Made by a program: the position numbers and the translations under genes. Shown here piece by piece: positions 10,380 to 20,759 of a stretch of 64,000 bases of DNA (position 1 is its first letter; every line of letters begins with the position of its first letter). Source of the stretch: an uncultured Pelagibacteraceae bacterium (lineage in GTDB: Bacteria; Pseudomonadota; Alphaproteobacteria; Pelagibacterales; Pelagibacteraceae); assembly GCA_902596515.1 (NCBI GenBank), contig CACJUF010000001.1, positions 124,001 to 188,000 on the forward strand, written 5' to 3'. The notes below the pieces were generated by a model. It was not told the origin of the DNA and ran no database searches. It worked only from the letters and a program-made list of their open reading frames with translations.

Positions 10380-12310
10380 GATAAACACTCCTCGTATTCT
10401 GGTTCTTCGTTAGTTTGTTGATTTTTAGATTTATATACATTAGCCGTGATATCAGTTGATTGAGCATTATTGATATTTTCAGCTCTTTGAATTGATTTTG
10501 ATCTACAGTAATAAAGGCTTTTCAAACCTTTTTTCCATGCATCAAAATGAATTCTATGTAATTCTTTTTTGTGAACGTCTGCTGGTAAAAACAAATTGAC
10601 TGATTGTGCTTGAGAAATAAATGGTGTCCTATCACCACTCAACTCAATAATCCATTTTTGATTTAACTCAAAAGCAGTTTTAAAAACATCTTTTTCTAAA
10701 TCAGTTAAAAAATCTAGATGTGAAACTGAACCTTGATTGGTAGTTATTGTTGACCATGTTTCATCATCATTCTTACCGTGACTTTCCAAAATCTCTTCAA
10801 GATACCTATTTCTGACATTGAAAGATCCTGACAAAGTTTTGTGAGTATAACTGTTAGCTGCAATAGGTTCTACTCCTGGTGATGCACCTCCGCAGATTAT
10901 TGAAATAGATGCAGTTGGTGCAATTGCAGTTTTGTTTGAAAATCTCTCTTTAAAACCATATTCTGCAGCATCTGGACATGCACCTCTTTCTTCAGCTAAA
11001 TCTTTTGAGGCTTGGTTTACCTTTTCATGAATATTTTTAAAAATCTTTTTATTCCATGACTTTGCCATAACAGACTCGAGTGGAATTCTTTTTTTCTGCA
11101 AGAAAGAATGGAAACCCATCACTCCTAATCCAACACTTCTTTCTCTCTCAGCAGAGTATTTAGCATCTTTAAACTGCTCAGGGGCTTTGTTAATAAAATC
11201 AGATAAAACATTATCTAAAAATCTCATTACATCTCCAATCATATCTGGATCATCTTTCCACTCATCATACTTTTCTAAATTTAATGAAGACAAACAACAA
11301 ACAGCTGTTCTATCTCTTCCATCTTTATCGATACCAGTAGGTAAAGTTATTTCACTGCAAAGGTTTGAAGTTTTAACTGTAAGGTTAGCAAGCTTATGAT
11401 GTTGCGGTATTTGTCTATTAACAGTATCGATGTAAATAATGTAAGGTTCGCCTGTTTCAATTCTCGCTGTTAATAATCTAATCCATAAATTTCTTGCGGA
11501 TATAGTTTGTTGAATAGTTCCGTCAGCAGGACTCTTTAGCGCCCATTGCTCATCATTTTCTACAGCTCGCATAAATGCATCTGAAACTAAAACACCGTGG
11601 TGTAAATTTAATGCTTTTCTGTTCGGATCACCACCAGTTGGTCTTCTCATTTCCATAAACTCTTCTATTTCAGGATGGTCAATCGGAAGATAACATGCTG
11701 CAGATCCTCTTCTTAATGAACCTTGGCTGATTGCCATAGTTAATGAGTCCATCACTTTTATAAACGGAATAATCCCAGAAGTTTTTCCAACTTTACCAAT
11801 CTTCTCACCTATTGATCTTAAATTTCCCCAATAACTTCCAATACCTCCACCTTTTGCGGCTAACCAAACATTTTCACTCCAAAGATCTAGAATGCCACCT
11901 AAGCTATCTGATGCTTCATTTAAAAAACATGAAATTGGTAATCCTCTTTTAGTTCCACCATTAGACAAAACAGGTGTAGCCGGCATGAACCAGAGATTAC
12001 TTATATAATTATAAATTCTTTGCGCATGCAAATTATCGTCAGCATATGTACTAGCTACTCTTGCAAATAAATCTTGAAAAGACTCATTGTGACCAAGGTA
12101 TCTGTCTTTTAAAGTTGCCTTACCAAAATCAGTTAGGTTTATATCTTTTGATCGGTCAATTTTAATTATTATGCCCTTATCATTTTGAAATAATTCAGTT
12201 TCATTATTTAAAGAGAATAAATCTGGTCTATTGCTTTTTTGGACTTCTTTGACCTCGGGGCTATATTCAGAGACAGCTTTCTTTAATGCCTGCGATAGTA
12301 TTTTATTCAT
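10370..12310 (-). CDS. nrdA: Ribonucleoside-diphosphate reductase alpha subunit (class I)
   Basis: MPATPVLSNGG, NLCSEI, PTASIS, C-terminal CLSCQ; N-terminus lacks a recognisable ATP-cone. Confidence 0.94.
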   Translation of the reverse strand: MNKILSQALKKAVSEYSPEVKEVQKSNRPDLFSLNNETELFQNDKGIIIKIDRSKDINLTDFGKATLKDRYLGHNESFQDLFARVASTYADDNLHAQRIYNYISNLWFMPATPVLSNGGTKRGLPISCFLNEASDSLGGILDLWSENVWLAAKGGGIGSYWGNLRSIGEKIGKVGKTSGIIPFIKVMDSLTMAISQGSLRRGSAACYLPIDHPEIEEFMEMRRPTGGDPNRKALNLHHGVLVSDAFMRAVENDEQWALKSPADGTIQQTISARNLWIRLLTARIETGEPYIIYIDTVNRQIPQHHKLANLTVKTSNLCSEITLPTGIDKDGRDRTAVCCLSSLNLEKYDEWKDDPDMIGDVMRFLDNVLSDFINKAPEQFKDAKYSAERERSVGLGVMGFHSFLQKKRIPLESVMAKSWNKKIFKNIHEKVNQASKDLAEERGACPDAAEYGFKERFSNKTAIAPTASISIICGGASPGVEPIAANSYTHKTLSGSFNVRNRYLEEILESHGKNDDETWSTITTNQGSVSHLDFLTDLEKDVFKTAFELNQKWIIELSGDRTPFISQAQSVNLFLPADVHKKELHRIHFDAWKKGLKSLYYCRSKSIQRAENINNAQSTDITANVYKSKNQQTNEEPEYEECLSCQ

Positions 12311-12344
12311 TTTTTGTTAATATATCTTGTTAATATAGCGAAAA

Positions 12345-12360
12345 CAACTATATGTTGTGT
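12345..12360. promoter_or_regulatory. Putative NrdR box 1 upstream of nrdAB
   Basis: caactatatgttgtgt; 13/16 match by eye to recalled consensus acaCwAtATaTwgtgt. Confidence 0.65.
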
Positions 12361-12375
12361 ACGCTTGGTGTTAAT

Positions 12376-12391
12376 ATACTAAATATTATGT
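12376..12391. promoter_or_regulatory. Putative NrdR box 2 upstream of nrdAB
   Basis: atactaaatattatgt; 13/16 match by eye; start exactly 31 bp from box 1, the expected helical-phase spacing. Confidence 0.6.
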
Positions 12392-12468
12392 AAATCAACA
12401 GAACATTTATAGAACAGTGAAAAAAAAATTCAACTATAAAAATGAAAAAAATGTAAGTAATTAACAGC

Positions 12469-13923
12469 ATGTCTCAATCAATAAAAATAGACCCCTTCGG
12501 TTTTAGAGAATATGACGCAAGATGGATTTACGAAAAAGACATTAATGAGCTAGGAATTACGAATCTTGGAAAAGGTCTAGGTACCCAAATTAAAGAACAT
12601 ACTAAAAAAACAAATCCAAGAGTAATAGTTGGACATGATTACAGATCATACAGCGAAAAAATAAAGTCAGCTTTAAAAAAGGGTTTGCTATCAACTGGAT
12701 GTTTTATTGAAGATGTTGGTTTATCTCTATCACCAATGGTTTATTTCGCACAATTTAATTTAAATGCTGATGCAGTTGCTATGGTAACAGCTAGTCATAA
12801 TGAAAATGGCTGGACGGGGGTAAAAATGGGTATCGAAAAAGGATTAACGCATGCACCCGAGGAAATGAAAGAATTAAAAAAAATTACCTTAAATGAAAAT
12901 TTTACTAAAGGTAATGGTAATGAAAAAGAAATTAAAAATTTTGATAAAGTTTATAAAGAGGATTTGATAAGTAAGAATAAGTTAAAAAAGAAAATAAAAG
13001 CTGTTGTTGCTTGTGGTAATGGTACAGCAGGGATTTTTGCTCCTGATATACTAAGAGGTATTGGGTGTGAAGTAATAGAATTGGACTGTAATTTAGATTG
13101 GAATTTCCCAAAATATAATCCAAACCCTGAAGATTTAGAGATGCTTCATGCAATTGTTAAATCAGTAAAACAAAACAATGCTGATATTGGTTTTGGTTTT
13201 GATGGAGATGGTGATCGTGTTGGTGTAATTGATAATAAGGGAAACGAAATTTTTTCTGATAAAATAGGCTTATTGATTGCTAGAAATTTATCTAATTCGC
13301 ATAAAAATTCAAAGTTTATTGTTGATGTAAAATCTACTGGTCTTTATTCAACTGACAAAATTTTAAACAAAAATCAATGTGAAACTTTATATTGGAAAAC
13401 AGGTCATTCTCACATCAAAAGAAAAGTGCATAATGAAAAAGCTTTAGCTGGATTTGAAAAAAGTGGACACTTTTTTTTTAATCAACCATTAGGTTACGGT
13501 TACGATGACGGAATTAATTCAGCAATTCAAGTTTGTCACTTATTAAATAATGAAGATAAAAAAATGAGTGAAATAATTAAAGAACTTCCAACCACTTACC
13601 AGTCCCCAACAATGGCGCCTTTTTGTAAAGATGAAGAAAAATACAATGTAGTTGACGAAATGGTAAGAGAGTTTAAAAAAATAAAAGACCAAAAAATAAA
13701 AATAGATAATCAGGAAATAAAAGAGATTATAACTGTTAATGGGGTTAGATTTTCTTTTGAAGATGGTTCTTGGGGTTTAATTCGAGCATCCTCTAATAAA
13801 CCCTCTTTAGTTGTAGTGACTGAAAGCCCTACTTCTGATGAAAGAAAATTAAATATTTTTAAATTCATCGATAAAACATTAATGAAAACTGGCAAGATTG
13901 GTGAGTACGATCAAAAAATTTAA
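12469..13923 (+). CDS. Phosphomannomutase/phosphoglucomutase
   Basis: TASHNENGW phosphoserine loop and GFGFDGDGDRVGV metal loop. Confidence 0.92.
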   Translation: MSQSIKIDPFGFREYDARWIYEKDINELGITNLGKGLGTQIKEHTKKTNPRVIVGHDYRSYSEKIKSALKKGLLSTGCFIEDVGLSLSPMVYFAQFNLNADAVAMVTASHNENGWTGVKMGIEKGLTHAPEEMKELKKITLNENFTKGNGNEKEIKNFDKVYKEDLISKNKLKKKIKAVVACGNGTAGIFAPDILRGIGCEVIELDCNLDWNFPKYNPNPEDLEMLHAIVKSVKQNNADIGFGFDGDGDRVGVIDNKGNEIFSDKIGLLIARNLSNSHKNSKFIVDVKSTGLYSTDKILNKNQCETLYWKTGHSHIKRKVHNEKALAGFEKSGHFFFNQPLGYGYDDGINSAIQVCHLLNNEDKKMSEIIKELPTTYQSPTMAPFCKDEEKYNVVDEMVREFKKIKDQKIKIDNQEIKEIITVNGVRFSFEDGSWGLIRASSNKPSLVVVTESPTSDERKLNIFKFIDKTLMKTGKIGEYDQKI

Positions 13924-13987
13924 TAAGGGAAAGATTCAACTAAAAAGTGTTCATAAAACTGTAAAGAATCATTTATTATAAGTTTGT

Positions 13988-14026
13988 GAGGTGATGGAGG
14001 GAGACTGAAGTCACCTCTTTTTTTTT
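13988..14026 (+). terminator. Rho-independent terminator-like hairpin abutting the next start codon
   Basis: gaggtga (13988-13994) ... tcacctc (14011-14017) stem followed by T9 and directly ATG at 14027. Confidence 0.7.
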
Positions 14027-14227
14027 ATGGCAGATAAAAAAATTAGATCAATAGCTAAAACTTTTTCTTGGAGATTTATCATTTTTGTTTATTGGGTAAT
14101 TTTTGGATACATTTACACTGGAACATTTACAGGTGCAGGGATACTCGGTGTTGGATCAATAGTTCCACTTTTTTTTTACTATTTTCATGAGAGAATTTGG
14201 AACAAGGTTAAATGGGGAACTGGTTAA
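14027..14227 (+). CDS. DUF2061-family small membrane protein
   Basis: IRSIAKTFSWRFI...FHERIWNKVKWG pattern of DUF2061. Confidence 0.8.
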   Translation: MADKKIRSIAKTFSWRFIIFVYWVIFGYIYTGTFTGAGILGVGSIVPLFFYYFHERIWNKVKWGTG

Positions 14228-14229
14228 TA

Positions 14230-15066
14230 TCAATTTATTGATAAGTATTCAAAAAAAGATCTAATCGATACAATAATTAAGAATATCCCAAAGATCTTGC
14301 TCAATATATTTTTATCTATTTTATACACCGCTTTCGCGCCTACTCTAGCCATTATCATTGTCACTGGCACGAAAACTAGAAATCCGAGTAAATTCACATA
14401 TCCAAGACTGTAGGGTGTATTAATATTATCTATAATTTTACCTCCAGTAATCATTGTAATTGTACCAAATACAGCAATCAAAAAACCAACTCCTGCTGCA
14501 GTTCCTATTGATCTCCTAATATCGTATCCAAAAGTTCTCATAAAAGGAACCATTAATGAACCACCACCAATCCCTAGTAATACAGATATGAAACCAATAA
14601 TAACTCCAGAAATATTTTTAGCAGAGTCAGAAATCATTTTTGGATTTTTTAAAAGCTGTTCTCTAAAAAAGATAAAGAATAAACCAACTATAAAAGCCAT
14701 AATAGAAAAGAATAAAACGAAAGCTGGTGTTTTTAAATTTACTGCTAAAAATGTTCCCCCGATAACTCCAAATAAAATAAATATACCAAAGGATTTTATG
14801 AGTTTAAAATCAACTGCATCATACTCCATATGAGTTTTTGTTGATATGATAGAAGTTGGAATTATAATTGCTAATGAAGTACCAACTGAAAGATGCATTC
14901 TTGTTGCAATATCAAAATCTAAAACAGTAAAAGCATAATAAAGAGCAGGCACTATTATAATACCACCACCAACTCCTAATAAACCCGCCATAAAACCAGC
15001 AACAGATGCTGCTAAAGATAAAACAAATAAAAGATTTATAATTTCATTTATGTCTAAAGTTTCCAT
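14230..15066 (-). CDS. TSUP/TauE-SafE family sulfite exporter-like permease
   Basis: GLLGVGGGIIIVPAL and GIGGGSLMVP repeat motifs; many TM segments. Confidence 0.9.
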   Translation of the reverse strand: METLDINEIINLLFVLSLAASVAGFMAGLLGVGGGIIIVPALYYAFTVLDFDIATRMHLSVGTSLAIIIPTSIISTKTHMEYDAVDFKLIKSFGIFILFGVIGGTFLAVNLKTPAFVLFFSIMAFIVGLFFIFFREQLLKNPKMISDSAKNISGVIIGFISVLLGIGGGSLMVPFMRTFGYDIRRSIGTAAGVGFLIAVFGTITMITGGKIIDNINTPYSLGYVNLLGFLVFVPVTMIMARVGAKAVYKIDKNILSKIFGIFLIIVSIRSFFEYLSIN

Positions 15067-16070
15067 TATGAGTTGGCCTGAATTGCCTTTTCATTATTCT
15101 GAACAATAGTCATAATATGTTTTGCTTTTTGAAAATCAGAGTCTCTTGCCATCATGTTATCACTTAAATATCTTTTCCATTCTTTTGAGCCAACTTGTCC
15201 GTGATATAAACCTACTGTATGTCTCATTATATGATTTATTTTTGTTCCTAATTTTACTTCTCTATCAGCATACTCTAAAAGTTTTTCTACAACTTGTTCC
15301 CTTGTAGGACTAATCTTTGTTTTGAATATTTCTTTTTCAATATCAATTAAAGAATATGGATTTTGATATATTGATCTTCCTATCATTACACCATCACAAA
15401 GCTTTAAATGATTATTTATTTCCTCAACTTTTGTGATTCCACCATTTATAATTATTTCTAAATTAGGATTATCTTTTTTAATATCATAAACCATTTTATA
15501 ATTTAATTTTGGAATGTTTAAATTTTGTTTGGGAGATAAACCTGTCAAGATTGCTTTCCTTGCATGCAATATAAATGTTTTTGAACCAGCATCTCTCATC
15601 TTATGAATAAAATTATTTAAATAATCAAATTCCTCTGTATCATCGAAACCAATTCTTGTCTTAGCTGTAACAGGAATTTTACATGCATTAACCATTGAAT
15701 TAATACATTCGGCAACCAAATCGGGTTCTTTAATTAAACATGCACCAAATTTATTTTTTTGAACTTTTTTGCTAGGACAACCAAGATTAATATTAATTTC
15801 ATCATAACCCATATCCTCTGCAATTTTAGCTACTTCTGCTAACTCCTCTTTATTAGATCCACCCACTTGTAGAGCTAATGGTTTTTCTTCAGGACTAAAA
15901 GATAAAATTTTTTTTCTATCGCCATGAATTGCAGATTTTGTTGCAACCATCTCAGTATAGAGCATTACATTTTTGCTCATTAGTCTTAAAAAGAAACGAT
16001 CATGCCTATCAGTACAATCCATCATTGGGGCAACTGATATTTTTCTGTTTATTTTTTTTTTAGAATCCAA
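15066..16070 (-). CDS. dusA: tRNA-dihydrouridine synthase A
   Basis: SVAPMMDCTDRHDRFFLRL, INLGCPS, FGACLIKEP, HARKAILTGLSPK motifs. Confidence 0.93.
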   Translation of the reverse strand: MDSKKKINRKISVAPMMDCTDRHDRFFLRLMSKNVMLYTEMVATKSAIHGDRKKILSFSPEEKPLALQVGGSNKEELAEVAKIAEDMGYDEININLGCPSKKVQKNKFGACLIKEPDLVAECINSMVNACKIPVTAKTRIGFDDTEEFDYLNNFIHKMRDAGSKTFILHARKAILTGLSPKQNLNIPKLNYKMVYDIKKDNPNLEIIINGGITKVEEINNHLKLCDGVMIGRSIYQNPYSLIDIEKEIFKTKISPTREQVVEKLLEYADREVKLGTKINHIMRHTVGLYHGQVGSKEWKRYLSDNMMARDSDFQKAKHIMTIVQNNEKAIQANS

Positions 16071-17391
16071 GGTCTTTACCCATTATTTTATCAGGTAACC
16101 ATGTAACAATCTCAGGAAAAATACATAAAATTACTATAGCTAAAGCCATAATTATCATAAACGGTATAGATCCTTTTAAAATTTCTGACAAACTAACGTC
16201 TGGGGTAATTCCTTTTATAATATAAAGATTTAATCCAACTGGTGGTGTAATTAAGCCAATCTCCATATTGATTGTAAATACTATTGCAAACCAATATGGG
16301 TCAAAACCTAAAGTAGTAATAACTGGCAATAATATTGCTGAAGTCATTACAATAACTGCAACCGGCGGTAAAAAGAAACCAGCTATTAAAAGAAATATGT
16401 TTATTAGAATGAACACAACCCATTTGTTAGAGCTTAATTCGACCATGCTCTGTGCTAATGACTGAGTTACATACAGTTGTGATAGAGTGAATGCAAAAAG
16501 ATATGAGGCAGCGATAATGAACATTATCATTACACTTTCTTTCATAGAAACTTTAACAATGTTCCAAATCTTTTTTGGCTGATAAATTTTGTAAACGACA
16601 GCGATTAAAACAAAAACTAAGAATGCCCCTACTCCAGATGCCTCAGATGGTGTTGCAACTCCTCCATAAAGTACATACAGAACTCCTGCTATAATTGCTA
16701 AAAAAGGAAGAATTCTCGGTAAAACTTCAAGTTTTTCTTTTAGAGTTGGTCTTACTCTATTTCTTAAAGCTTTTGCTGCATCTTTATCAATAAAATAACT
16801 GTGTATTAGAGCCCATATCGCAAACATACCTGCCAACATAAAACCTGGCACAAGACCACATAAAAATAATCTTCCAATAGATGTACCCGTTGCAATTCCA
16901 TAAACTATCAAAACAATACTAGGTGGAATTAAAACTCCTAAAGTTCCACCTGCTGCAATGGTTCCTGTTGCGATTTGATCGGAATAACCTCTTTTTCTCA
17001 TTTCAGGTATTCCCATTGTCCCAATCGCAGCACAAGTTGCAGGACTAGATCCGCTTAAAGCTGCAAAAATTGAACAAGCGCCAATATTTGAAATTACCAA
17101 TCCACCTGGTACTCTCCAAAGCCATCTATCTAATCCTGTATATAAATCTTTTCCAGCGGGAGAGTTGGCAACAGCCATTCCCATTAAAATAAACATTGGT
17201 ATAGAAAGCAAAACAAATGAATTTAATCCTGCAAAAAATGTTTCAGCAAATACATCAAGCATTTGAAAACCTTCAAATGTAACTAAAAGAGCTATCGAAA
17301 CAAAACTCAAACCAAATGCAATTGGAATTCCAGAAAAAAGTACCAATAAAGTAAAAACCGCAACAATTAATGCTATAATCAGTGGATCCAT
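16060..17391 (-). CDS. dctM: TRAP transporter large permease (DctM)
   Basis: SGSSPATCAAIG, GGTLGVLIPPSI, ITPPVGLNLY motifs. Confidence 0.94.
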   Translation of the reverse strand: MDPLIIALIVAVFTLLVLFSGIPIAFGLSFVSIALLVTFEGFQMLDVFAETFFAGLNSFVLLSIPMFILMGMAVANSPAGKDLYTGLDRWLWRVPGGLVISNIGACSIFAALSGSSPATCAAIGTMGIPEMRKRGYSDQIATGTIAAGGTLGVLIPPSIVLIVYGIATGTSIGRLFLCGLVPGFMLAGMFAIWALIHSYFIDKDAAKALRNRVRPTLKEKLEVLPRILPFLAIIAGVLYVLYGGVATPSEASGVGAFLVFVLIAVVYKIYQPKKIWNIVKVSMKESVMIMFIIAASYLFAFTLSQLYVTQSLAQSMVELSSNKWVVFILINIFLLIAGFFLPPVAVIVMTSAILLPVITTLGFDPYWFAIVFTINMEIGLITPPVGLNLYIIKGITPDVSLSEILKGSIPFMIIMALAIVILCIFPEIVTWLPDKIMGKDLGF

Positions 17392-17886
17392 TTATTTAAA
17401 ATCCTTTTCATCAGTTAATTTTATAATTTCTGCAATATACTGTAATATCATCAATAAAGCCCCTAACATCATTGATGAATATGGTATCCATAGTGGTGGA
17501 TCCCACACTGTTCCTGTTGAATAATTTTTGGTAAATGCTTCCTCGAACATTAAGAAACCAAAATAAAATAAAATTAGGAAAAATAATAAACTTATAGAAG
17601 ATGTAAAAATTTTTAATCTAATTATATTTTTTTTGGATAAAAAATCATAAATCCATTCCATGCTCACATGAGCTTTCTCACTTAGAACGTATACACTTCC
17701 TATAAAAGTTGAAGCAACTAACAGCATAGTTACAAGTTCTGTTTGCCATGTAATTGCTCTTTGAAAAAAATATCTTTCAAAAACAAGTTCAACGATTACC
17801 AAGATTGATAAGAGCAATGCTAATACAGCGAAAGCACCACATGCTTTAGCTATTAGATCACAAAATTGAAGATACTTTTTTTTCAT
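17392..17886 (-). CDS. dctQ: TRAP transporter small permease (DctQ)
   Basis: 4-TM small protein between DctP and DctM genes. Confidence 0.88.
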   Translation of the reverse strand: MKKKYLQFCDLIAKACGAFAVLALLLSILVIVELVFERYFFQRAITWQTELVTMLLVASTFIGSVYVLSEKAHVSMEWIYDFLSKKNIIRLKIFTSSISLLFFLILFYFGFLMFEEAFTKNYSTGTVWDPPLWIPYSSMMLGALLMILQYIAEIIKLTDEKDFK

Positions 17887-17923
17887 AAAAAAAACCCCTA
17901 TTTAATAAGAATAAATAGGGGTT
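17885..17923 (-). terminator. Strong hairpin plus T-run between dctP and dctQ
   Basis: aacccctattta (17893-17904) / taaataggggtt (17912-17923), 12-bp stem, 7-nt loop; minus strand then runs T8 into the dctQ ATG. Confidence 0.8.
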
Positions 17924-17937
17924 CTTTATATATTATT

Positions 17938-18948
17938 TTATTTAACTGCTAAAGCCATTTCCATTAGCTTATCGCCACCTGGAACTTTATCAGCAAATGC
18001 CTTATGAGAAGATTTTTTCGCAATCTCTACCCATGCAGCATGGTCTTTTGCGTCCATGTATACTAATTTTACACCTGCAGCTTTATAAGCATCTTCAAAC
18101 TTTTTATCTAAGTTTTCTACTTGAGCTGTCATGTATTTCTCAGCAACTTTTCCAGCCTTCATTAAAGCTTTTTGCTGCTTAGAGTTTAAAGCATCAAAAG
18201 ACTTTTTTGACATCAAAATTGGCTCATACATAAACCATAGACCAAATTTTCCTGGAGGAGTAGCACATGAAACTTGTTCATAAATTTTGTAACTTACAAA
18301 ACTTCCTGAACTTGTGTTAGCACCTGTTAATACACCAGTTTGTAAACCTGTGTAAATTTCAGATGAAGGCATACTTTGTATACCAGCTCCAGCTGCTTCT
18401 AACATTTGGTTAAATGCTTTTCCTGCAGCTCTCATAACTTGACCTTTAGCATCGCTAGGATTTTTGATACATTTTGTTTTTGAAGCAAAACCACCACCTA
18501 ACCAAGCATCAGATAAAACTACAACACCTGCATCATTAATGATCTTTTTAATTTCAGTCATCATTGGACCTTTATTAAATCTTAATGCGTGGTCATGATT
18601 TTTTACTGTTCCAGGCATTAAAGTTGCATCAAATTCTGGATGGAATTTAGAAGCATATGCTAATGGAAAAGCAGAAATATCTAATTGACCAGTTGTCATT
18701 GGTTTCCACTGTTCTTTTGGTTTGTATAATGATTTAGCTGGGTAAATTCTAATATCTACTCCAACGTTTGCTTTTTTAACCTCGTCAGCAATGATTTGAA
18801 CCATTTCATGACGTGGGTCATAAGATCCATCAGCTCTTGGTGTACCTGGCCATTGGTGACTTGCTTTCAGCGTAACTGCATAAGCAGAACCAATAGTAGT
18901 AAAAACAAAAACTAATGAAGTTAAATATAAAGATATCTTTTTTAACAT
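17938..18948 (-). CDS. dctP: TRAP transporter substrate-binding protein (DctP)
   Basis: Signal peptide, LKASHQWPG start, GQVMRAAGKAFNQMLEAAGA motif. Confidence 0.92.
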   Translation of the reverse strand: MLKKISLYLTSLVFVFTTIGSAYAVTLKASHQWPGTPRADGSYDPRHEMVQIIADEVKKANVGVDIRIYPAKSLYKPKEQWKPMTTGQLDISAFPLAYASKFHPEFDATLMPGTVKNHDHALRFNKGPMMTEIKKIINDAGVVVLSDAWLGGGFASKTKCIKNPSDAKGQVMRAAGKAFNQMLEAAGAGIQSMPSSEIYTGLQTGVLTGANTSSGSFVSYKIYEQVSCATPPGKFGLWFMYEPILMSKKSFDALNSKQQKALMKAGKVAEKYMTAQVENLDKKFEDAYKAAGVKLVYMDAKDHAAWVEIAKKSSHKAFADKVPGGDKLMEMALAVK

Positions 18949-19043
18949 TATTTTTTCCCTCTATTGTTATTTTTAATAATTGAATTAAAGTGAACTTATT
19001 AATAAGAGTCAAGTCGTCAAAAACTCATGATATATATAATTAT

Positions 19044-20186
19044 ATGGATGGACCATTAAAAAACCTACTAGTAGTTGATTTAACAAGGGTATTAGTCGGT
19101 CCTTACTGCACAATGATACTATCAGACCTTGGTGCAAGAGTAATTAAAGTTGAAGCCCCAGAAATTGGAGATGACTCTAGAAAGTTTGGACCATTTATTA
19201 AAGATTACTCAGCCTATTTTATGTCATTGAATAGAGGTAAAGAAAGTATTGCACTGAATTTAAAGAACAGTGAGGATAAAAAAATTTTTGATAAAATTTT
19301 ATCTAAAGCAGATGTCTTAGTTGAAAATTTTAAACCAGGTACTTTGGAAAAGTGGGGTTATGGTTGGAAAGATATAAATAAAAAATATCCTAAATTAATT
19401 TACGCATCTGCTTCTGGATTTGGTCAAACCGGTCCTCTCAAAGAATTGCCTGCTTACGATATGGTTGTACAAGGTATGGGTGGATTAATGAGTGTAACTG
19501 GACAGCCTAATTCTGAACCAACTAGAGTTGGGACATCAATTGGTGACATCACTGCTGGTTTGTTTACAGCAATTGGAATTAATGCAGCTCTTTATGATAG
19601 ACAAAAAACAGGTAAAGGAATGTTTATTGATGTGTCAATGCTAGATTGTCAAATAGCAATTTTAGAAAATGCTATAGCTCGTTACTTAGCAAAAAATGAG
19701 ATACCAAAACCAATGGGGTCGCGTCATCCGTCAATTGCACCGTTCGAGGCTTTTAAAACAAAAGATAGCTACATTATTATAGCGGCTGGAAACGATAGAT
19801 TATTTGAAAAACTTTGTGAACTTTTAGTAATGCCTGAAATGAGTAAAGATCCTAAATTTTCTGACAATTCATCTAGAGCCAAAAATATGGATGAACTTAA
19901 AATAATTCTTGAAAAAAAATTAGCATCTAGATCGACCAGTGAATGGGTTAAAGATATGGAAAAAGAAAAAATTCCTTGTGGTCCAATATTCAATATTAAA
20001 GAAGCAGTAGAAAATCCTCAAGTAGATGCAAGAAACATGATTGTTAAAGCTTTTCATAAAGAAATTGGAGATTTTAAATTAGCTGGTAATCCAATTAAAA
20101 TGTCTACTTATAAAGATGAAAAAACTAGGGGTGATATCCCTGATTTAGACGAACACAGAGAAAAAATTTTAAAAGAATTTACTTAA
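19044..20186 (+). CDS. CaiB/BaiF family CoA-transferase
   Basis: [52 protein letters not shown] motifs; start taken at MDGPLKN within the supplied ORF. Confidence 0.93.
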   Translation: MDGPLKNLLVVDLTRVLVGPYCTMILSDLGARVIKVEAPEIGDDSRKFGPFIKDYSAYFMSLNRGKESIALNLKNSEDKKIFDKILSKADVLVENFKPGTLEKWGYGWKDINKKYPKLIYASASGFGQTGPLKELPAYDMVVQGMGGLMSVTGQPNSEPTRVGTSIGDITAGLFTAIGINAALYDRQKTGKGMFIDVSMLDCQIAILENAIARYLAKNEIPKPMGSRHPSIAPFEAFKTKDSYIIIAAGNDRLFEKLCELLVMPEMSKDPKFSDNSSRAKNMDELKIILEKKLASRSTSEWVKDMEKEKIPCGPIFNIKEAVENPQVDARNMIVKAFHKEIGDFKLAGNPIKMSTYKDEKTRGDIPDLDEHREKILKEFT

Positions 20187-20716
20187 TTATTCTCAGCTTC
20201 GTTTGAAGTATCTTGCTCAGTAGCTATATTTTCTGTTTCAGTTACTTCATCTAATGAAACATCTCCTTGCTCATCACCTGTTTCATCTGTTGCTGCTGTA
20301 TCAATGTCTGGTTTAGCAGTTTGAGATAGTTCTGCTAAATCTTCATTAGAAACTTGAATTTTTTCTGGAGTTTTTCTTGCTCTCTTAGATGGTAAAATAG
20401 GTGTACCACTTTTTGAAATTTCACCTTTATATAGACTTTCAAAATCATCACCTACGTCTTCATCATCCTCAGCACCATCGTCAACTTGCTCTACATGCTT
20501 TCTTAATTTGTAAACTGCACTTTCGGTAAGTTCATTTACTTTAATATTTTCCTCTGCAATTTCTCTTAGAGCTATAACTGTATTTTTGTCGTTATCTCTA
20601 TCTAAAGTTGGTTCTATTCCTGTGTTTAGCTGAGTTGCTCTTTCTTTAGCAACTAACACTAATTCATAAGGGCTCTCAACTTTATCGATACAATCTTCTA
20701 CTGTTACTCTAGCCAT
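20183..20716 (-). CDS. rpoZ: RNA polymerase omega subunit with extended acidic C-terminal tail
   Basis: [30 protein letters not shown]...[14 protein letters not shown]; residues ~100-177 acidic/low complexity. Confidence 0.93.
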   Translation of the reverse strand: MARVTVEDCIDKVESPYELVLVAKERATQLNTGIEPTLDRDNDKNTVIALREIAEENIKVNELTESAVYKLRKHVEQVDDGAEDDEDVGDDFESLYKGEISKSGTPILPSKRARKTPEKIQVSNEDLAELSQTAKPDIDTAATDETGDEQGDVSLDEVTETENIATEQDTSNEAENN

Positions 20717-20759
20717 GCGGTGTATCTATACAGTGATCTTTAGAAAATCAAGGAGAATT

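Noticed and set aside
11187-11399. Plus-strand ORF inside nrdA
   Set aside because: Antisense to a conserved gene, no homology signal
12932-13153. Minus-strand ORF inside phosphomannomutase gene
   Set aside because: Antisense shadow ORF
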